Assembly: GCA_965204395.1 (NCBI GenBank)
Contig: OZ241987.1
Location: forward strand, 992,001-1,056,000
Direction: 5' to 3'
Origin: Bin87 sp965204395
GTDB lineage: Bacteria; Chloroflexota; Dehalococcoidia; Lucifugimonadales; UBA3495
Length of the DNA: 64,000 bases
Shown: piece after piece, positions 1 through 8,269 of the stretch
Layout of the letters: each line of letters begins with the position of its first letter
How positions within the stretch are numbered: position 1 is the stretch's first letter
The notes under the pieces: generated by a model
The model's database searches: none
What the model saw: only the letters and a program-made list of their open reading frames with translations
What the model was told of the DNA's origin: nothing
Made by a program: the position numbers and the translations under genes

Positions 1-520
1 ACGCCGTCGGTATCTGCAACCCCAAACCAGCGGCGATGAAACGCTTGGCGTTGTCTTTGTAGCGAGCCGTTGGGTCCTCTAATCTCTTGCGGTGCACCGC
101 CGGCAGTTCCCGTATTCGTCCCGGAACCCCAATCACCAGCGACTCGTCCGGTATCGGCGTTCCAGTAACGATGGCGCCAGCCCCGATCAGCACGTAGTTG
201 CCTACGTCGCAGTCCTCCAGGCACACGGCGTTGACCCCGATCATCACGTTGCTGCCGACTTTCCCGCCGTGCACCACCGCGCCGTGGGTCATCAACACGT
301 TGTCGCCAAATTCCAGGTAGTCATCAGTGTGAATCACGCAGTTGTCCTGGATCGAGCAGTCTTTGCCGATGATGATCTGCCCGTAGTCTCCGCGAATCAC
401 CGCCCCGGGCCATACGTTGGTTCCCTCTCCAATGGTCACGTCACCCACCACGTAGGCCGCCTCGCTGATGAACGCGGTGGGGTGAATCTGCGGAGTTTTG
501 CCATCGATGCTGCGAATCAA
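1..520 (-). CDS. gamma-carbonic anhydrase family protein (hexapeptide-repeat), 3' end cut by window edge
   Basis: Translation of the minus strand gives a left-handed beta-helix protein rich in V/I-G-x-x motifs, of the gamma-carbonic anhydrase (CamH-like) family, which reversibly hydrates CO2 or acts as a related acyl/metal enzyme. Residues expected of the active site are visible: R43 and D45 in VIRGD, Q58 in SIQD, and three metal-ligand histidines at H64, H79 and H84 (MTHGAVVHGG). The acidic loop of archaeal Cam is absent, as in CamH proteins. The start is a TTG at 520-518 with AGGAGG seven bases upstream; an in-frame stop lies just further up. A TATAAT at 557-552 on the minus strand is a plausible -10 box. 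About 173 residues are present and the C-terminus runs off the window. It is separated from the IS1-family element by about 90 bp. Confidence 0.85.
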   Translation of the reverse strand, partial: MIRSIDGKTPQIHPTAFISEAAYVVGDVTIGEGTNVWPGAVIRGDYGQIIIGKDCSIQDNCVIHTDDYLEFGDNVLMTHGAVVHGGKVGSNVMIGVNAVCLEDCDVGNYVLIGAGAIVTGTPIPDESLVIGVPGRIRELPAVHRKRLEDPTARYKDNAKRFIAAGLGLQIPTA

Positions 521-635
521 AAGAGTCCTCCTGTGTGGATCGATTCCGTAGATTATAGCCTGTAGCCAGCGCGCTCCGTTGAGTCGATATCTATGTGCCG
601 AACAATTTTGCGGGTATTCTTAACGTAAGCGGAAA

Positions 636-1133
636 TTAGATTTGCATCTTCCGTCGCCAGCAAACCAGGGCCAGAGAGTACACCAGCATCTCGATGCTTT
701 TGGTGTACCCCTTGGTTCGCCGTATCAGCCGGTTCAACTTCCCTCGCCATACTGAATGCAATCCTTCGTTCCAGTTCACCGCCCCGCCTTTGCCCACCAC
801 ATGGCGGTCCGGAGGAAACCACCCCAGGTACACCGCATACGCATCGCTGCAATACAATTCCGCTTCCGGCAGTCGGGCGTACAACCGCAAGAAGGGTCCT
901 TCACTACGGTCACCCACCTCGAAGTCCACCCAGCGGTTCCCGTCAGCTTCCGCCACTACCGCGGTCCAAATCCACCGCTCCTCCCGCTGGTCCCCACGCC
1001 GCGCCCCCAGGTAAGTCCACATCTCATCACAGGACACCACCGCCGCCCGCTGACGACCCACCAGACCTGCATTACGGCGCTCACTCCATTCCCCCAAGGC
1101 GGTCAGGGCCTGGCGCCCCCTTTTTTGACCCAC
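636..1133 (-). CDS. insB: IS1-family InsB catalytic part (read by -1 frameshift)
   Basis: The frame is exactly -1 relative to insA and overlaps its end by about 30 bases. It contains the IS1 DDE signature: CDEMW near residue 36, SDAYAVY near residue 95, and the glutamate in NWNEGLHS near residue 120. It is probably not translated on its own (the first codon is GTG without a good ribosome-binding site) but as an InsAB' fusion after slippage on the A-run at 1126-1121. Length of about 165 residues fits the family. Confidence 0.9.
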   Translation of the reverse strand: MGQKRGRQALTALGEWSERRNAGLVGRQRAAVVSCDEMWTYLGARRGDQREERWIWTAVVAEADGNRWVDFEVGDRSEGPFLRLYARLPEAELYCSDAYAVYLGWFPPDRHVVGKGGAVNWNEGLHSVWRGKLNRLIRRTKGYTKSIEMLVYSLALVCWRRKMQI

Positions 1134-1387
1134 CCCTGCACCGCCGCCGGACTGTATCCCAGCACCCGCCCGATGGCGCTCAGCGAACTCCCCTCGGTGT
1201 ACATGGCGATGCCCCGCGCTTTCACTGCTGGCCCGGGACGGCGGTAGGCTCCCTCCGGCACGTAACGACGGTTACATTCGCCACAGCGGTAAGCCTGCTT
1301 GCCGTTGGTAAAGCCGTCCTTGCGCATCCAGTTGGCTCCGCAATCAGGACAACGAACATCGTGGCGATACGTGCGCGGACGGGACAT
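1103..1387 (-). CDS. insA: IS1-family InsA (zinc-finger/HTH DNA-binding protein)
   Basis: This 94-residue protein opens with a zinc finger (CPDC at about residue 13, CGEC at about 35) followed by a helix-turn-helix (SSLSAIGRVLGYSPAAVQGW), the usual InsA layout. InsA binds the element ends and, alone, acts as repressor. Near its 3' end the minus strand carries six A residues followed by G (1126-1120). A -1 slip there would join this frame to insB and give the full transposase, as established for IS1. Start is ATG at 1387. Confidence 0.9.
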   Translation of the reverse strand: MSRPRTYRHDVRCPDCGANWMRKDGFTNGKQAYRCGECNRRYVPEGAYRRPGPAVKARGIAMYTEGSSLSAIGRVLGYSPAAVQGWVKKGGARP

Positions 1388-1538
1388 GACAGCACCCTCT
1401 CAAATCAGACTGGAACCCTATCGTAAATCTATTATCCGCTTATGTTAAGAATACCATTTTGCGCATCGACTTGACCCGATAGAACATACAGACTATACTA
1501 ACGTTCGTATCAGAACATGCGTAGTGGAGGACATTCCC

Positions 1539-2507
1539 ATGGCAGCCGCTCAGGTCACGGAAATCAATTGCAAGACTTTGATCAATCGCATAAGCGCGCC
1601 CGATTTCCCTTTCCGCTGGACCATCAACCCGTATCGCGGTTGCCGACACGCGTGTCGCTATTGCTACGCCCGCTCCACTCATCAATATTGGGGAATGGAT
1701 GCCGGCGCTGATTTCGAAAGCCAGATATTCGCCAAGGTCAACGCCCCATCCGTTTTGCGTCGCGAACTGTCCCGCCCCAAGTGGCAGGGCGAGCCCATCG
1801 TTATTGGGACCGCCTCGGACCCGTACGAACCCGCAGAGGCCCAATATCGCCTCACCCGCCAGATACTGGAGGTCATGGCCGAATTCCGTAACCCGGTCTC
1901 CATCACCACCAAGGGCACCCTGGTCCGACGCGACATCGACGTACTGCACCGTCTCAACCAGGTGGCGGGCGTGCAGGTCGTGTTCAGCATCGGCACCGTC
2001 GACGAAGCCGTCTGGCGCCAGACGGAACCCGGCGCTCCCAATCCCTTCGCCCGACTGGAGGCCATGCAGTACCTGGTCGAACATGGCATCCCCGCCGGCG
2101 TACTGGCCGCTCCCTTGCTCCCGGGTCTGTCAGACACCGCCGCCAGTATCGACACTTTGGTTGCGGCTGCGGCCCAGCATCGGGCCCAGTTCTTGTCTGG
2201 CAACCTGTTGTTCCTCCGGCCCGGCAGCCGCGAGTGGTTCATGCCCATGATCCGGGAGTCTTACCCGCATCTTGCTCCCGGCTACGCCCGCCTCTATCGC
2301 AGCGAGCACGCTCCGCGAGATTATACGAACGCAGTGCTGAGCCTTGTGGACGATGCTCGCCTTCGCTGGGAATTGCCGCGCATGCCCTCGGTGAATAACC
2401 TGCGGCCAGCGTTCCTGCCTCTGTCCTACGAAAACGACCCAATGGTTAGGCCGGACGCATCTGAGGACTCAACCCCGGTGCAGTTGGCCTTGCAAATGGC
2501 CGCGTAG
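1539..2507 (+). CDS. radical SAM protein, Rv2578c/SplB-like family
   Basis: The protein has the radical SAM cluster motif CRHACRYC (about residues 39-46), which binds a 4Fe-4S cluster and S-adenosylmethionine. The pattern NPYRGCRHACRYCYAR is typical of the Rv2578c-like group often annotated as SplB-type DNA repair photolyase, although the true substrate of this subgroup is not established. An in-frame GTG at 1524 exists, but ATG 1539 is preferred because GGAGG lies eight bases before it. Length is 322 residues. It is a single-gene unit ending in front of a strong hairpin (2518-2541) shared with the convergent cluster on the other strand. Confidence 0.85.
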   Translation: MAAAQVTEINCKTLINRISAPDFPFRWTINPYRGCRHACRYCYARSTHQYWGMDAGADFESQIFAKVNAPSVLRRELSRPKWQGEPIVIGTASDPYEPAEAQYRLTRQILEVMAEFRNPVSITTKGTLVRRDIDVLHRLNQVAGVQVVFSIGTVDEAVWRQTEPGAPNPFARLEAMQYLVEHGIPAGVLAAPLLPGLSDTAASIDTLVAAAAQHRAQFLSGNLLFLRPGSREWFMPMIRESYPHLAPGYARLYRSEHAPRDYTNAVLSLVDDARLRWELPRMPSVNNLRPAFLPLSYENDPMVRPDASEDSTPVQLALQMAA

Positions 2508-2517
2508 CAAACAAAAA

Positions 2518-2541
2518 GGGGCGAGCATCGAAGCTCGCCCC
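2518..2541 (-). terminator. rho-independent terminator between convergent genes
   Basis: A perfect 9-bp stem GGGGCGAGC/GCTCGCCCC with a six-base loop lies between the convergent radical SAM gene and the dioxygenase cluster. The A-run at 2513-2517 gives a U-tract on the minus strand, so it mainly ends the leftward dioxygenase transcript. It may also stop rightward transcription. Confidence 0.85.
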
Positions 2542-2570
2542 AATAATGTGATTGTCATCGTCCGCCGGCA

Positions 2571-3032
2571 TCAATCGTTCGTGGGAACCCAGATTTGCCC
2601 TCGCTCGCGCACAGGTTCGAGCAGCGACTCGTCGAATGGCAACGGATCATAATCCTGCCGGTTCGGCGCCCGGTAACTCAACGCATTCGTCACGGTCGCG
2701 TGGGTGTAATATCCGCGGTACGTTTGCGTAACCAGGTATTGGAAAAACTCTGCCGAACTGTTTTCAACTGCCCGCAACGCATCGGTTTGAGCGTCTGCCG
2801 ACAACCCTGCAAAATCACCACCTCGTTCCGCAGCCGCCAGTTCGATTTGCACCAGCCCTTCTAGCAGACGCCGTCGCCCATCCGCGCTCCCGCCAGCTAC
2901 CGCTGCCACGAACCCCGCGATGCCCAGATCACCCGCGCCGGGCATATCTCCCTGCTCCGGCACGACGCAGTTCAGAACCGCATCCAAAAGCGCTCGCTGT
3001 TCAGCGCTCAAAATATTGTTGGTCGTAGTCAT
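2571..3032 (-). CDS. gluconate 2-dehydrogenase subunit 3 family protein
   Basis: This 153-residue protein begins with the N-terminal pattern of the Gluconate_2-dh3 family (LSAEQRALLDAVLNCVVP followed by a GAGDLGIAGFV segment). Family members are small subunits accompanying flavin GMC-type dehydrogenases. No GMC dehydrogenase is present here. The gene is the last of a leftward cluster after ring-hydroxylating dioxygenase alpha and beta genes, 83 bp from the beta gene, and ends 30 bp before the terminator hairpin. No twin-arginine signal is visible at the start chosen (ATG 3032), so it probably stays cytoplasmic. Its partner may be encoded elsewhere, or it may serve the hydrolase/dioxygenase pathway. 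Confidence 0.7.
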   Translation of the reverse strand: MTTTNNILSAEQRALLDAVLNCVVPEQGDMPGAGDLGIAGFVAAVAGGSADGRRRLLEGLVQIELAAAERGGDFAGLSADAQTDALRAVENSSAEFFQYLVTQTYRGYYTHATVTNALSYRAPNRQDYDPLPFDESLLEPVRERGQIWVPTND

Positions 3033-3115
3033 TCAAAACGTCCCGCTCTGACCGATTTCGGGCGCGATGATACCACAGCCGCATCCGACACAGACTGATG
3101 GCTGCAAAGCCCGCG

Positions 3116-3655
3116 TCAGAATATGATGCTCAGCGCCCCGTGATCGGACAGTTCTTCCAGATCGAGGATTGCTCGCTTGTGGCACAACTTCAACCCACCG
3201 TCCACGCGCCGCATTCGTACGTCGTAACGCCCAACATACGGCGACGATTCCCCGGCTCGAAATCGCCAAACCGCCACCGACGCCGTCGCCTCGATCTCAT
3301 CCCCATCCGCCGAAGTCACCATCACGTTCCCAATAAATCGGCGGGTCCTCGACCAAGGGTATTCCCGGTGGGCGTGGCGGCTCTTCAATCGTACGACGCG
3401 GCCAGCCATTCGCGCGTAGTCGTCGTCAATGAACACGAGATCGGTCGCGGGGTCTCCCTCGGGGAGGTCGGTGGTGGGGACGATGTACCGGGCGTCATCC
3501 GTGTATAGCGTCAACCACTCGTCCAGGTTCCAATCGTCGAGAAGGCGGGCTTCCAAGTAAAGGAGTTGCTCAACTTCGTGCTGCAACAACAGCGTCTCGG
3601 CAGTCGCCGGCAGTCCCCTGACTGACGACGTAGTGGGGATGGTTTGGGTCGGCAT
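3116..3655 (-). CDS. aromatic-ring-hydroxylating dioxygenase, beta (small) subunit
   Basis: The protein of about 179 residues matches the ring-hydroxylating beta family: LLLQHEVEQLLYLEARLLDD, then a DDARYIVP strand, a SRTRRFIGNV segment and a C-terminal KLCHKRAILD. Beta subunits have an NTF2-like fold and build the hexameric dioxygenase with alpha subunits. The start is ATG 3655, with GGAGG nine bases upstream; an apparent extension upstream to 3778 overlaps the alpha gene and is unlikely. It starts 19 bp after the alpha gene stop, so the two are surely co-transcribed. Confidence 0.9.
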   Translation of the reverse strand: MPTQTIPTTSSVRGLPATAETLLLQHEVEQLLYLEARLLDDWNLDEWLTLYTDDARYIVPTTDLPEGDPATDLVFIDDDYARMAGRVVRLKSRHAHREYPWSRTRRFIGNVMVTSADGDEIEATASVAVWRFRAGESSPYVGRYDVRMRRVDGGLKLCHKRAILDLEELSDHGALSIIF

Positions 3656-3674
3656 TTTCTTCAGCCTCCGGGCG

Positions 3675-5012
3675 CTAATTGTCAGCCGCCACCGACAGTT
3701 CGGGGGAAGGCAGCACTTCGGGGAGTTCACCCAGTGCCAGACCCCTTTCGAACTGATCAACGTGGGGTATGTCTGCAACCAGCGATTGCCACCTGCGCCA
3801 GAAGGAGCGAATTTGCAGTTCGTCGTTACCCCGTGGGTCGCGATAGAATCCGCGAGACAGGTCGGACCATTCCACTCCGCCGGAGTTGAAGCCCTGCTGG
3901 CAGGATTCCAGCGCCTCGGTGTCGTCCGGCGTGGCGAACCCGCCGGGTCCTAGGAACGTGAGGAACGAGTCAAGGCGGCGGCGGAGCAGGTTGCCGGCCT
4001 CGTCAACCGGAGCCATCTCCCACGCGGTCACGTCCATGCTGGCCGGCCCGGTGGGTTGGAAAACTCGGATGGTGACCGCCATCACGTCGTTGACGACTAG
4101 GTTGGGGAAGATAACCATGTTGCGGCTCTTTTCGCACATCCGCAGGGCCTTGTCGTGACCGTGCCGGGCGACGAGATCATCCTTGATTTGCTGGATCTCG
4201 TCCCGCGATTCCTCCCCGAAATACGGGTGCCACATGGCGATGGGCCGGCCGTAGATGGCGTCGTTCTCCATCACGCCGTGTCCGTTGCCCAGCGCCCGCC
4301 CGAATCCACGGCGGTTGCCAATCGCAGGAACATTCCCGCCGGCCTCATTCGCCATGTAATCAAAGTAGGTCTGATGCGTGGGAAGGGCGTGGTATCCATC
4401 GATGCTGTTCTCGGCCAACAGTTTCCAGTTGGCCTTGATCGTATAGCGATTGGATCCGGGAATCACCCGCATGCCGGCCGGCGACTGGTCGGCGATCAGG
4501 TCCAGGTACTCGGCGGCCCCGGCCAGATAATCGACCAGCGATTCGGTCTTGGCATCAAAGCAAACGAATATGAAACCGCGGTAGCTTTCAAACCGGGGAG
4601 AACGCAGACCCATCTCGGCCCGGTCGAAATCAGGGCCATACCCCTCGATGTCGGGCATGCCGATCAGTTCGCCCGAGGTGTTGAAACTCCACGCGTGGTA
4701 GAAACACTGGAATACCTGGGCGTTGCCCTGGTCGGTCCGGCAAATGAGAGCTCCTCGGTGCGGGCAGGTGTTGTGGAAAACCACCAGTTCACCATCGCGG
4801 TTGCGAGCGAAGAACAGAGCCCGTTCCGCCACTACCCTGCGCACGTAGTCGCCCGAGTAAGGCACCTCGGACTCGTGCCCCAGGTACAGCCAGCACTTGT
4901 CGAAGATGCGCTTTCTTTCCAGCTCGTAGATTTCCGGCTGCAACATGCTGGATCGGTGATACCTGAATTTGCCCAGATCGGGCCGGTCATATACCAGTTC
5001 GCTGATTTCCAT
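3675..5012 (-). CDS. Rieske aromatic-ring-hydroxylating dioxygenase, alpha subunit
   Basis: The 445-residue protein is the catalytic subunit of a Rieske non-haem iron dioxygenase, which adds O2 to an aromatic substrate to give a cis-dihydrodiol. The Rieske [2Fe-2S] ligands are C83 and H85 (CPHRG) and C103 and H106 (CFYHAW). The mononuclear iron site is seen as N202, D205, H208 and H213 in ENSIDGYHALPTH. The start ATG 5012 has AGGAGGG seven bases upstream. No ferredoxin or reductase gene is adjacent, so electron supply must come from elsewhere. The substrate cannot be read from sequence. It lies between a CocE-type hydrolase gene upstream and the beta subunit downstream in one leftward unit. 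Confidence 0.92.
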   Translation of the reverse strand: MEISELVYDRPDLGKFRYHRSSMLQPEIYELERKRIFDKCWLYLGHESEVPYSGDYVRRVVAERALFFARNRDGELVVFHNTCPHRGALICRTDQGNAQVFQCFYHAWSFNTSGELIGMPDIEGYGPDFDRAEMGLRSPRFESYRGFIFVCFDAKTESLVDYLAGAAEYLDLIADQSPAGMRVIPGSNRYTIKANWKLLAENSIDGYHALPTHQTYFDYMANEAGGNVPAIGNRRGFGRALGNGHGVMENDAIYGRPIAMWHPYFGEESRDEIQQIKDDLVARHGHDKALRMCEKSRNMVIFPNLVVNDVMAVTIRVFQPTGPASMDVTAWEMAPVDEAGNLLRRRLDSFLTFLGPGGFATPDDTEALESCQQGFNSGGVEWSDLSRGFYRDPRGNDELQIRSFWRRWQSLVADIPHVDQFERGLALGELPEVLPSPELSVAADN

Positions 5013-5073
5013 CCTGGACCCTCCTCTGGCCTATCTGGTTAACACAATCTTCTCGGCGCCAGCCGAGAGGGAA

Positions 5074-6837
5074 TTACCTTGGTATCACCGGCAGCGTGAT
5101 GTGCGAGGGATATCGCGCCGAATGATGCACCGTCTGCCGGGCCGTTTCCAACCTCGTGTCCACGCCCAACGCCGCTCCGGTGTTGGGATTACGGTCAAAG
5201 CGCGGGAAGTTGCTGCTCGAAACGTCCACACGGACCCGGTGCCCCTCTTTGATCACGTGACTGGTTGCCCAGAGGTCGATGTCATAACGGTACACCTCAC
5301 CCGGTGTCACCAGCGACGGCTCCCTCACCGACGTGCGGTACCTGGCGCGAACGATTCCATCCTGCAAATTGTGCGCGAACCCGTCTGGCCGCACGTCCAC
5401 CAGCTTGGCGGTGAAGTCGGTGTCCGTTGCCGTGGTGGTTGCGTACACCGTCGCCTTGATCGGCCCGGTGATTTCCAGATCCGACGTCAGAGGCTCCGAC
5501 GTGAACGACAGCACGTCCGCCCGGTCCTCTGCCGGCCCTTGGTCGAAAACTCCGTACTCGATGATCAGCGTGTTCCCGCCCAGCGTGGGTACCGGATCCG
5601 CCGGGTCATACGTGAACTGGTCCGCCGGTTCATCCACATCCGGCGGTATCGTGGACAGCGTCCCATCGCCGCCTCGAGTGTTGGCGTTGCCGTCGGAGTG
5701 GAGGTACCAACGGGTGTACTGCGTCCGAGCCAGCGGCCACTCCTGCTCGTCCCGCCACCGGTTTTCGCCCATCACGAACAACCGCACCGGCGGATCATCC
5801 ATGATGCCCGTTTCCTCGCCCTTCAGCCAGTAGTCATACCAGCGCAGCAGGAAATCGTGCAGTTCGATGGCCGCCTCGGACCCGAAATCGATGTTTCCCG
5901 CCCCGCCCGTGGTCGGCTCGGTGTACGGACGCAGGTGGGCCCACGGCCCGATCAGCAGCTTCTGATTGCGTCGCGCCAGTTCCGACCCGCCGTGCTGTTG
6001 GATGCTCTGGAAGGCGTTCAGCGCGCCCTCCAGGAATATGTCGTACCACGAACTCACGTGGAACATCGGGATGGTCACGTTGCTGGCGTTCCGGTTCAGG
6101 TTAATATCCCACCAATAGGGTCCGTCCAACTCCTCATCAAAATATTCATGGAAGTAGGGGGCGGTCTCCTTTAGACGGTCGATCCAGTCCCGCAACGGCA
6201 GATGCCGGTACCATTCATCCGATAACGGCTGGCCGAAGTTGCCGGGCTCGATGACGTACTCGTCCATCTTGGCCAGCAGCGCCTCGTGCCCACCGCGCGC
6301 CAGGGTATTCCGTCCTTTGAGTATGGCGTAAGGCACGTTCCATCCCCACTCCATCGCTCCGCCCGTGTGGTACACCCACGACTGGTGAAAGTCCGACGAC
6401 GCCGAAACCGTCGCCATCGTACGCAGGTGCGGCGGCAGCGGCCGCTGACCCGCCAACGTGTACTGCGTCGCGCCCAGGTAACTCTGCCCGGTCGTCGCCA
6501 CCTGCCCACTGGACCACGGTTGCCGCGCCGCCCATTCCACCGTGTCGTAACCGTCCAGCGCCTCCTGGAACAGAGGGTTGTAATCACCCTCCGAGTTGAA
6601 TCGCCCCCGCACGTCCTGGCTCAAAAGCACGTAGCCGTTCTTCGGGAAAAACCATATGGAATGGTCTGGGTTATTCAGGTAGCTGTCCTTGCTGTAAGGG
6701 CCCCGATTGACCAGCACGGGAAACCGGCCCGGTGCGTCGGGACGCACTACATCGGTGGCTAGGCGCGTTCCATCCCGCATCGGCACCATCACGTCCGATT
6801 CACGGATTACCTCGTACTGGCGTCGCTGGGCAGTCAT
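5074..6837 (-). CDS. CocE/NonD family alpha/beta hydrolase
   Basis: The 587-residue protein has the X-Pro dipeptidyl-peptidase/CocE fold signature. An N-terminal MRDGTRLATDVVRP strand is followed by the nucleophile elbow GQSYLG (serine about 119). The C-terminal jelly-roll domain ends in HRVRVDVSSSNFPRFDRN. Relatives hydrolyse esters or amides such as cocaine and glutaryl side chains; the actual substrate here is unknown. An upstream GTG at 6864 is in frame, but ATG 6837 is better placed, with GAGG eight bases before it. It is the first gene of the leftward cluster, 61 bp upstream of the dioxygenase alpha gene, so it may release the aromatic substrate or process its product. An IS4-family element sits 100 bp upstream. 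Confidence 0.88.
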   Translation of the reverse strand: MTAQRRQYEVIRESDVMVPMRDGTRLATDVVRPDAPGRFPVLVNRGPYSKDSYLNNPDHSIWFFPKNGYVLLSQDVRGRFNSEGDYNPLFQEALDGYDTVEWAARQPWSSGQVATTGQSYLGATQYTLAGQRPLPPHLRTMATVSASSDFHQSWVYHTGGAMEWGWNVPYAILKGRNTLARGGHEALLAKMDEYVIEPGNFGQPLSDEWYRHLPLRDWIDRLKETAPYFHEYFDEELDGPYWWDINLNRNASNVTIPMFHVSSWYDIFLEGALNAFQSIQQHGGSELARRNQKLLIGPWAHLRPYTEPTTGGAGNIDFGSEAAIELHDFLLRWYDYWLKGEETGIMDDPPVRLFVMGENRWRDEQEWPLARTQYTRWYLHSDGNANTRGGDGTLSTIPPDVDEPADQFTYDPADPVPTLGGNTLIIEYGVFDQGPAEDRADVLSFTSEPLTSDLEITGPIKATVYATTTATDTDFTAKLVDVRPDGFAHNLQDGIVRARYRTSVREPSLVTPGEVYRYDIDLWATSHVIKEGHRVRVDVSSSNFPRFDRNPNTGAALGVDTRLETARQTVHHSARYPSHITLPVIPR

Positions 6838-6936
6838 GCGTAGCACCTCATAAAACCGGTTCACTCAAGAACGGGCGTTGTCGTCGCAAACGATACCCAA
6901 CCCAGCCTACACCGTCAATGCAAGCCCAATCCAGAC

Positions 6937-8119
6937 CTCACGCGTACCCAGTTTGAGTTGAGGGGTTGAAAAAGGTCGGTCTCTCCGGGTAAGGAACGGG
7001 TTACGAAGCACCGTTGCCACCTGGGGAGGCCGACCATGCCATGGTATCACCGCATCGCCACCTTTCTGAATCACTCGTTGCCGGAGTTCCGTGCCACCCG
7101 CCGCACCAATCTGGCTCTGCTCACTGCGGCAATTCTCCAGCGTCGCACCCTTGCCATCTCTGTGTTGGTGCGCTCGTGGCAGGTTCAGGTACCCTACTCG
7201 CACCACCAGCGTAAGAAAAGGCTCTTTCGCTTTCTGTCCAACACCGGCTTTGACACCGTGGCGGTGCAGACGGCGCTGCTGGGACCCATCTGTCAGGCAA
7301 CTCGGCTTCGGGGACTGACGCCGATCATGATTGACTGGTCTGATCTGGGTCAGGGGCGCAACGGTCTGTTCGCTGCGGTCTGTTTTCGGGGTCGGGGGTT
7401 GCCGCTGCTCAGTTGGGTTTCCACGCCGGAAGAGCTGGACCCGTCCCAGAACCGAGTGGAGGAGTTTTTCATCGGACGGTTGTTGCGACACCTGCCCAAC
7501 CACATCCGGCCCCTGCTGCTGGCTGACCGGGGCTTCGGACGGGCCAGCCTGATCCACTTCTTGCAACAGATGCCCAACCACACCGGCTACCCAGTGGACT
7601 ACGTAGTCCGCCTCAAGGGCGACGTGGTGGTCCAGAGCGCCCACTATCGTGGTCGGTTGCGGGACTATCCCCTGCGCAAGGGCCGCATCCTGTTCTGGCC
7701 TCAAACCCTCTACCGCTCCGATGGCGCCGTGGTGATCAACCTGGTGCTTTATTGGGCCAGAGGCCATCGGGAACCCTGGTACCTGGCCACGTCGCTCACC
7801 GACCCGCGTAAAGCAGTGCGGATGTACCGGAAGCGGATGCAGCCGGAGCAGTACTTCAAGGATGGCAAGCAGCGCTTCGGGCTGAACCGAAGCACGGTCA
7901 CCACCACCGATCGGCTGCAACGGTTGCTGGTGGGATTGCTGTTGGCCTGCTGCCTGCTGATATTGGCGGGAATGCGAGTGTCCCAAACCTTCCGGCGACA
8001 GGTGTGCTCCCGCGGGAAGCTGGGCATCCTGCACTTGGGTTACGAATACTACCTCGCCACACCCGACCCACCGGACAACCTCTTCCCCATTCAACGCCAC
8101 CAAACCGGGTACGCGTGAG
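6937..8119 (+). mobile_element. complete IS4-family insertion sequence with 10-bp target duplication
   Basis: Terminal inverted repeats begin CTCACGCGTACCC at both ends (left from 6937, right ending 8119) and match at 17 of 18 positions. The 10-bp direct repeat CAATCCAGAC flanks the element exactly (6927-6936 and 8120-8129). The element is 1183 bp with one transposase gene whose stop codon lies inside the right inverted repeat. It separates the CocE gene from the acyl-CoA dehydrogenase gene. The perfect duplication suggests a recent insertion. Confidence 0.95.
7036..8118 (+). CDS. IS4-family transposase (DDE)
   Basis: The 360-residue protein carries the first aspartate in MIDWSDL, the second in LLADRGFG, and the IS4 YREK signature in YRKRMQPEQYFKDGK (Y, R, E, K spaced as in the family). 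It catalyses cut-and-paste transposition of its 1183-bp element. The reading frame is intact, so the element may be active. A large open frame on the opposite strand covering the same DNA is only its shadow. Confidence 0.92.
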   Translation: MPWYHRIATFLNHSLPEFRATRRTNLALLTAAILQRRTLAISVLVRSWQVQVPYSHHQRKKRLFRFLSNTGFDTVAVQTALLGPICQATRLRGLTPIMIDWSDLGQGRNGLFAAVCFRGRGLPLLSWVSTPEELDPSQNRVEEFFIGRLLRHLPNHIRPLLLADRGFGRASLIHFLQQMPNHTGYPVDYVVRLKGDVVVQSAHYRGRLRDYPLRKGRILFWPQTLYRSDGAVVINLVLYWARGHREPWYLATSLTDPRKAVRMYRKRMQPEQYFKDGKQRFGLNRSTVTTTDRLQRLLVGLLLACCLLILAGMRVSQTFRRQVCSRGKLGILHLGYEYYLATPDPPDNLFPIQRHQTGYA

Positions 8120-8269
8120 CAATCCAGACATCCGTGTGCGCCCAACTCACATGCTCGGTAGCGTCGTGCTAGGAGCCCAGGAACGGCATCCCCAAGTTGC
8201 GGCACGCATAACCCTGGGATACACTGATTCCCAGTCATAACAGCAAGCAAGTTGCCAGGAGCCCCAGCT

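Larger units (their letters stand above)
613..1455 (-). mobile_element. complete IS1-family insertion sequence with 8-bp target duplication
   Basis: Two 31-bp terminal inverted repeats (613-643 and 1425-1455) match at 28 positions. The 8-bp sequence ATTTTGCG flanks the element on both sides (605-612 and 1456-1463), a target-site duplication of the size IS1 elements make. The 843-bp element encodes InsA and InsB on the minus strand joined by a -1 frameshift. It sits in the intergenic region between the carbonic-anhydrase-like gene and the radical SAM gene and breaks no obvious gene. The intact ends and duplication suggest a fairly recent insertion. Confidence 0.95.

Noticed and set aside
4155..6174. 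Plus-strand frames of 295 and 401 codons across the dioxygenase and CocE genes
   Set aside because: The minus strand carries complete Rieske and CocE motifs; the plus frames show no family signature and no ribosome-binding site.
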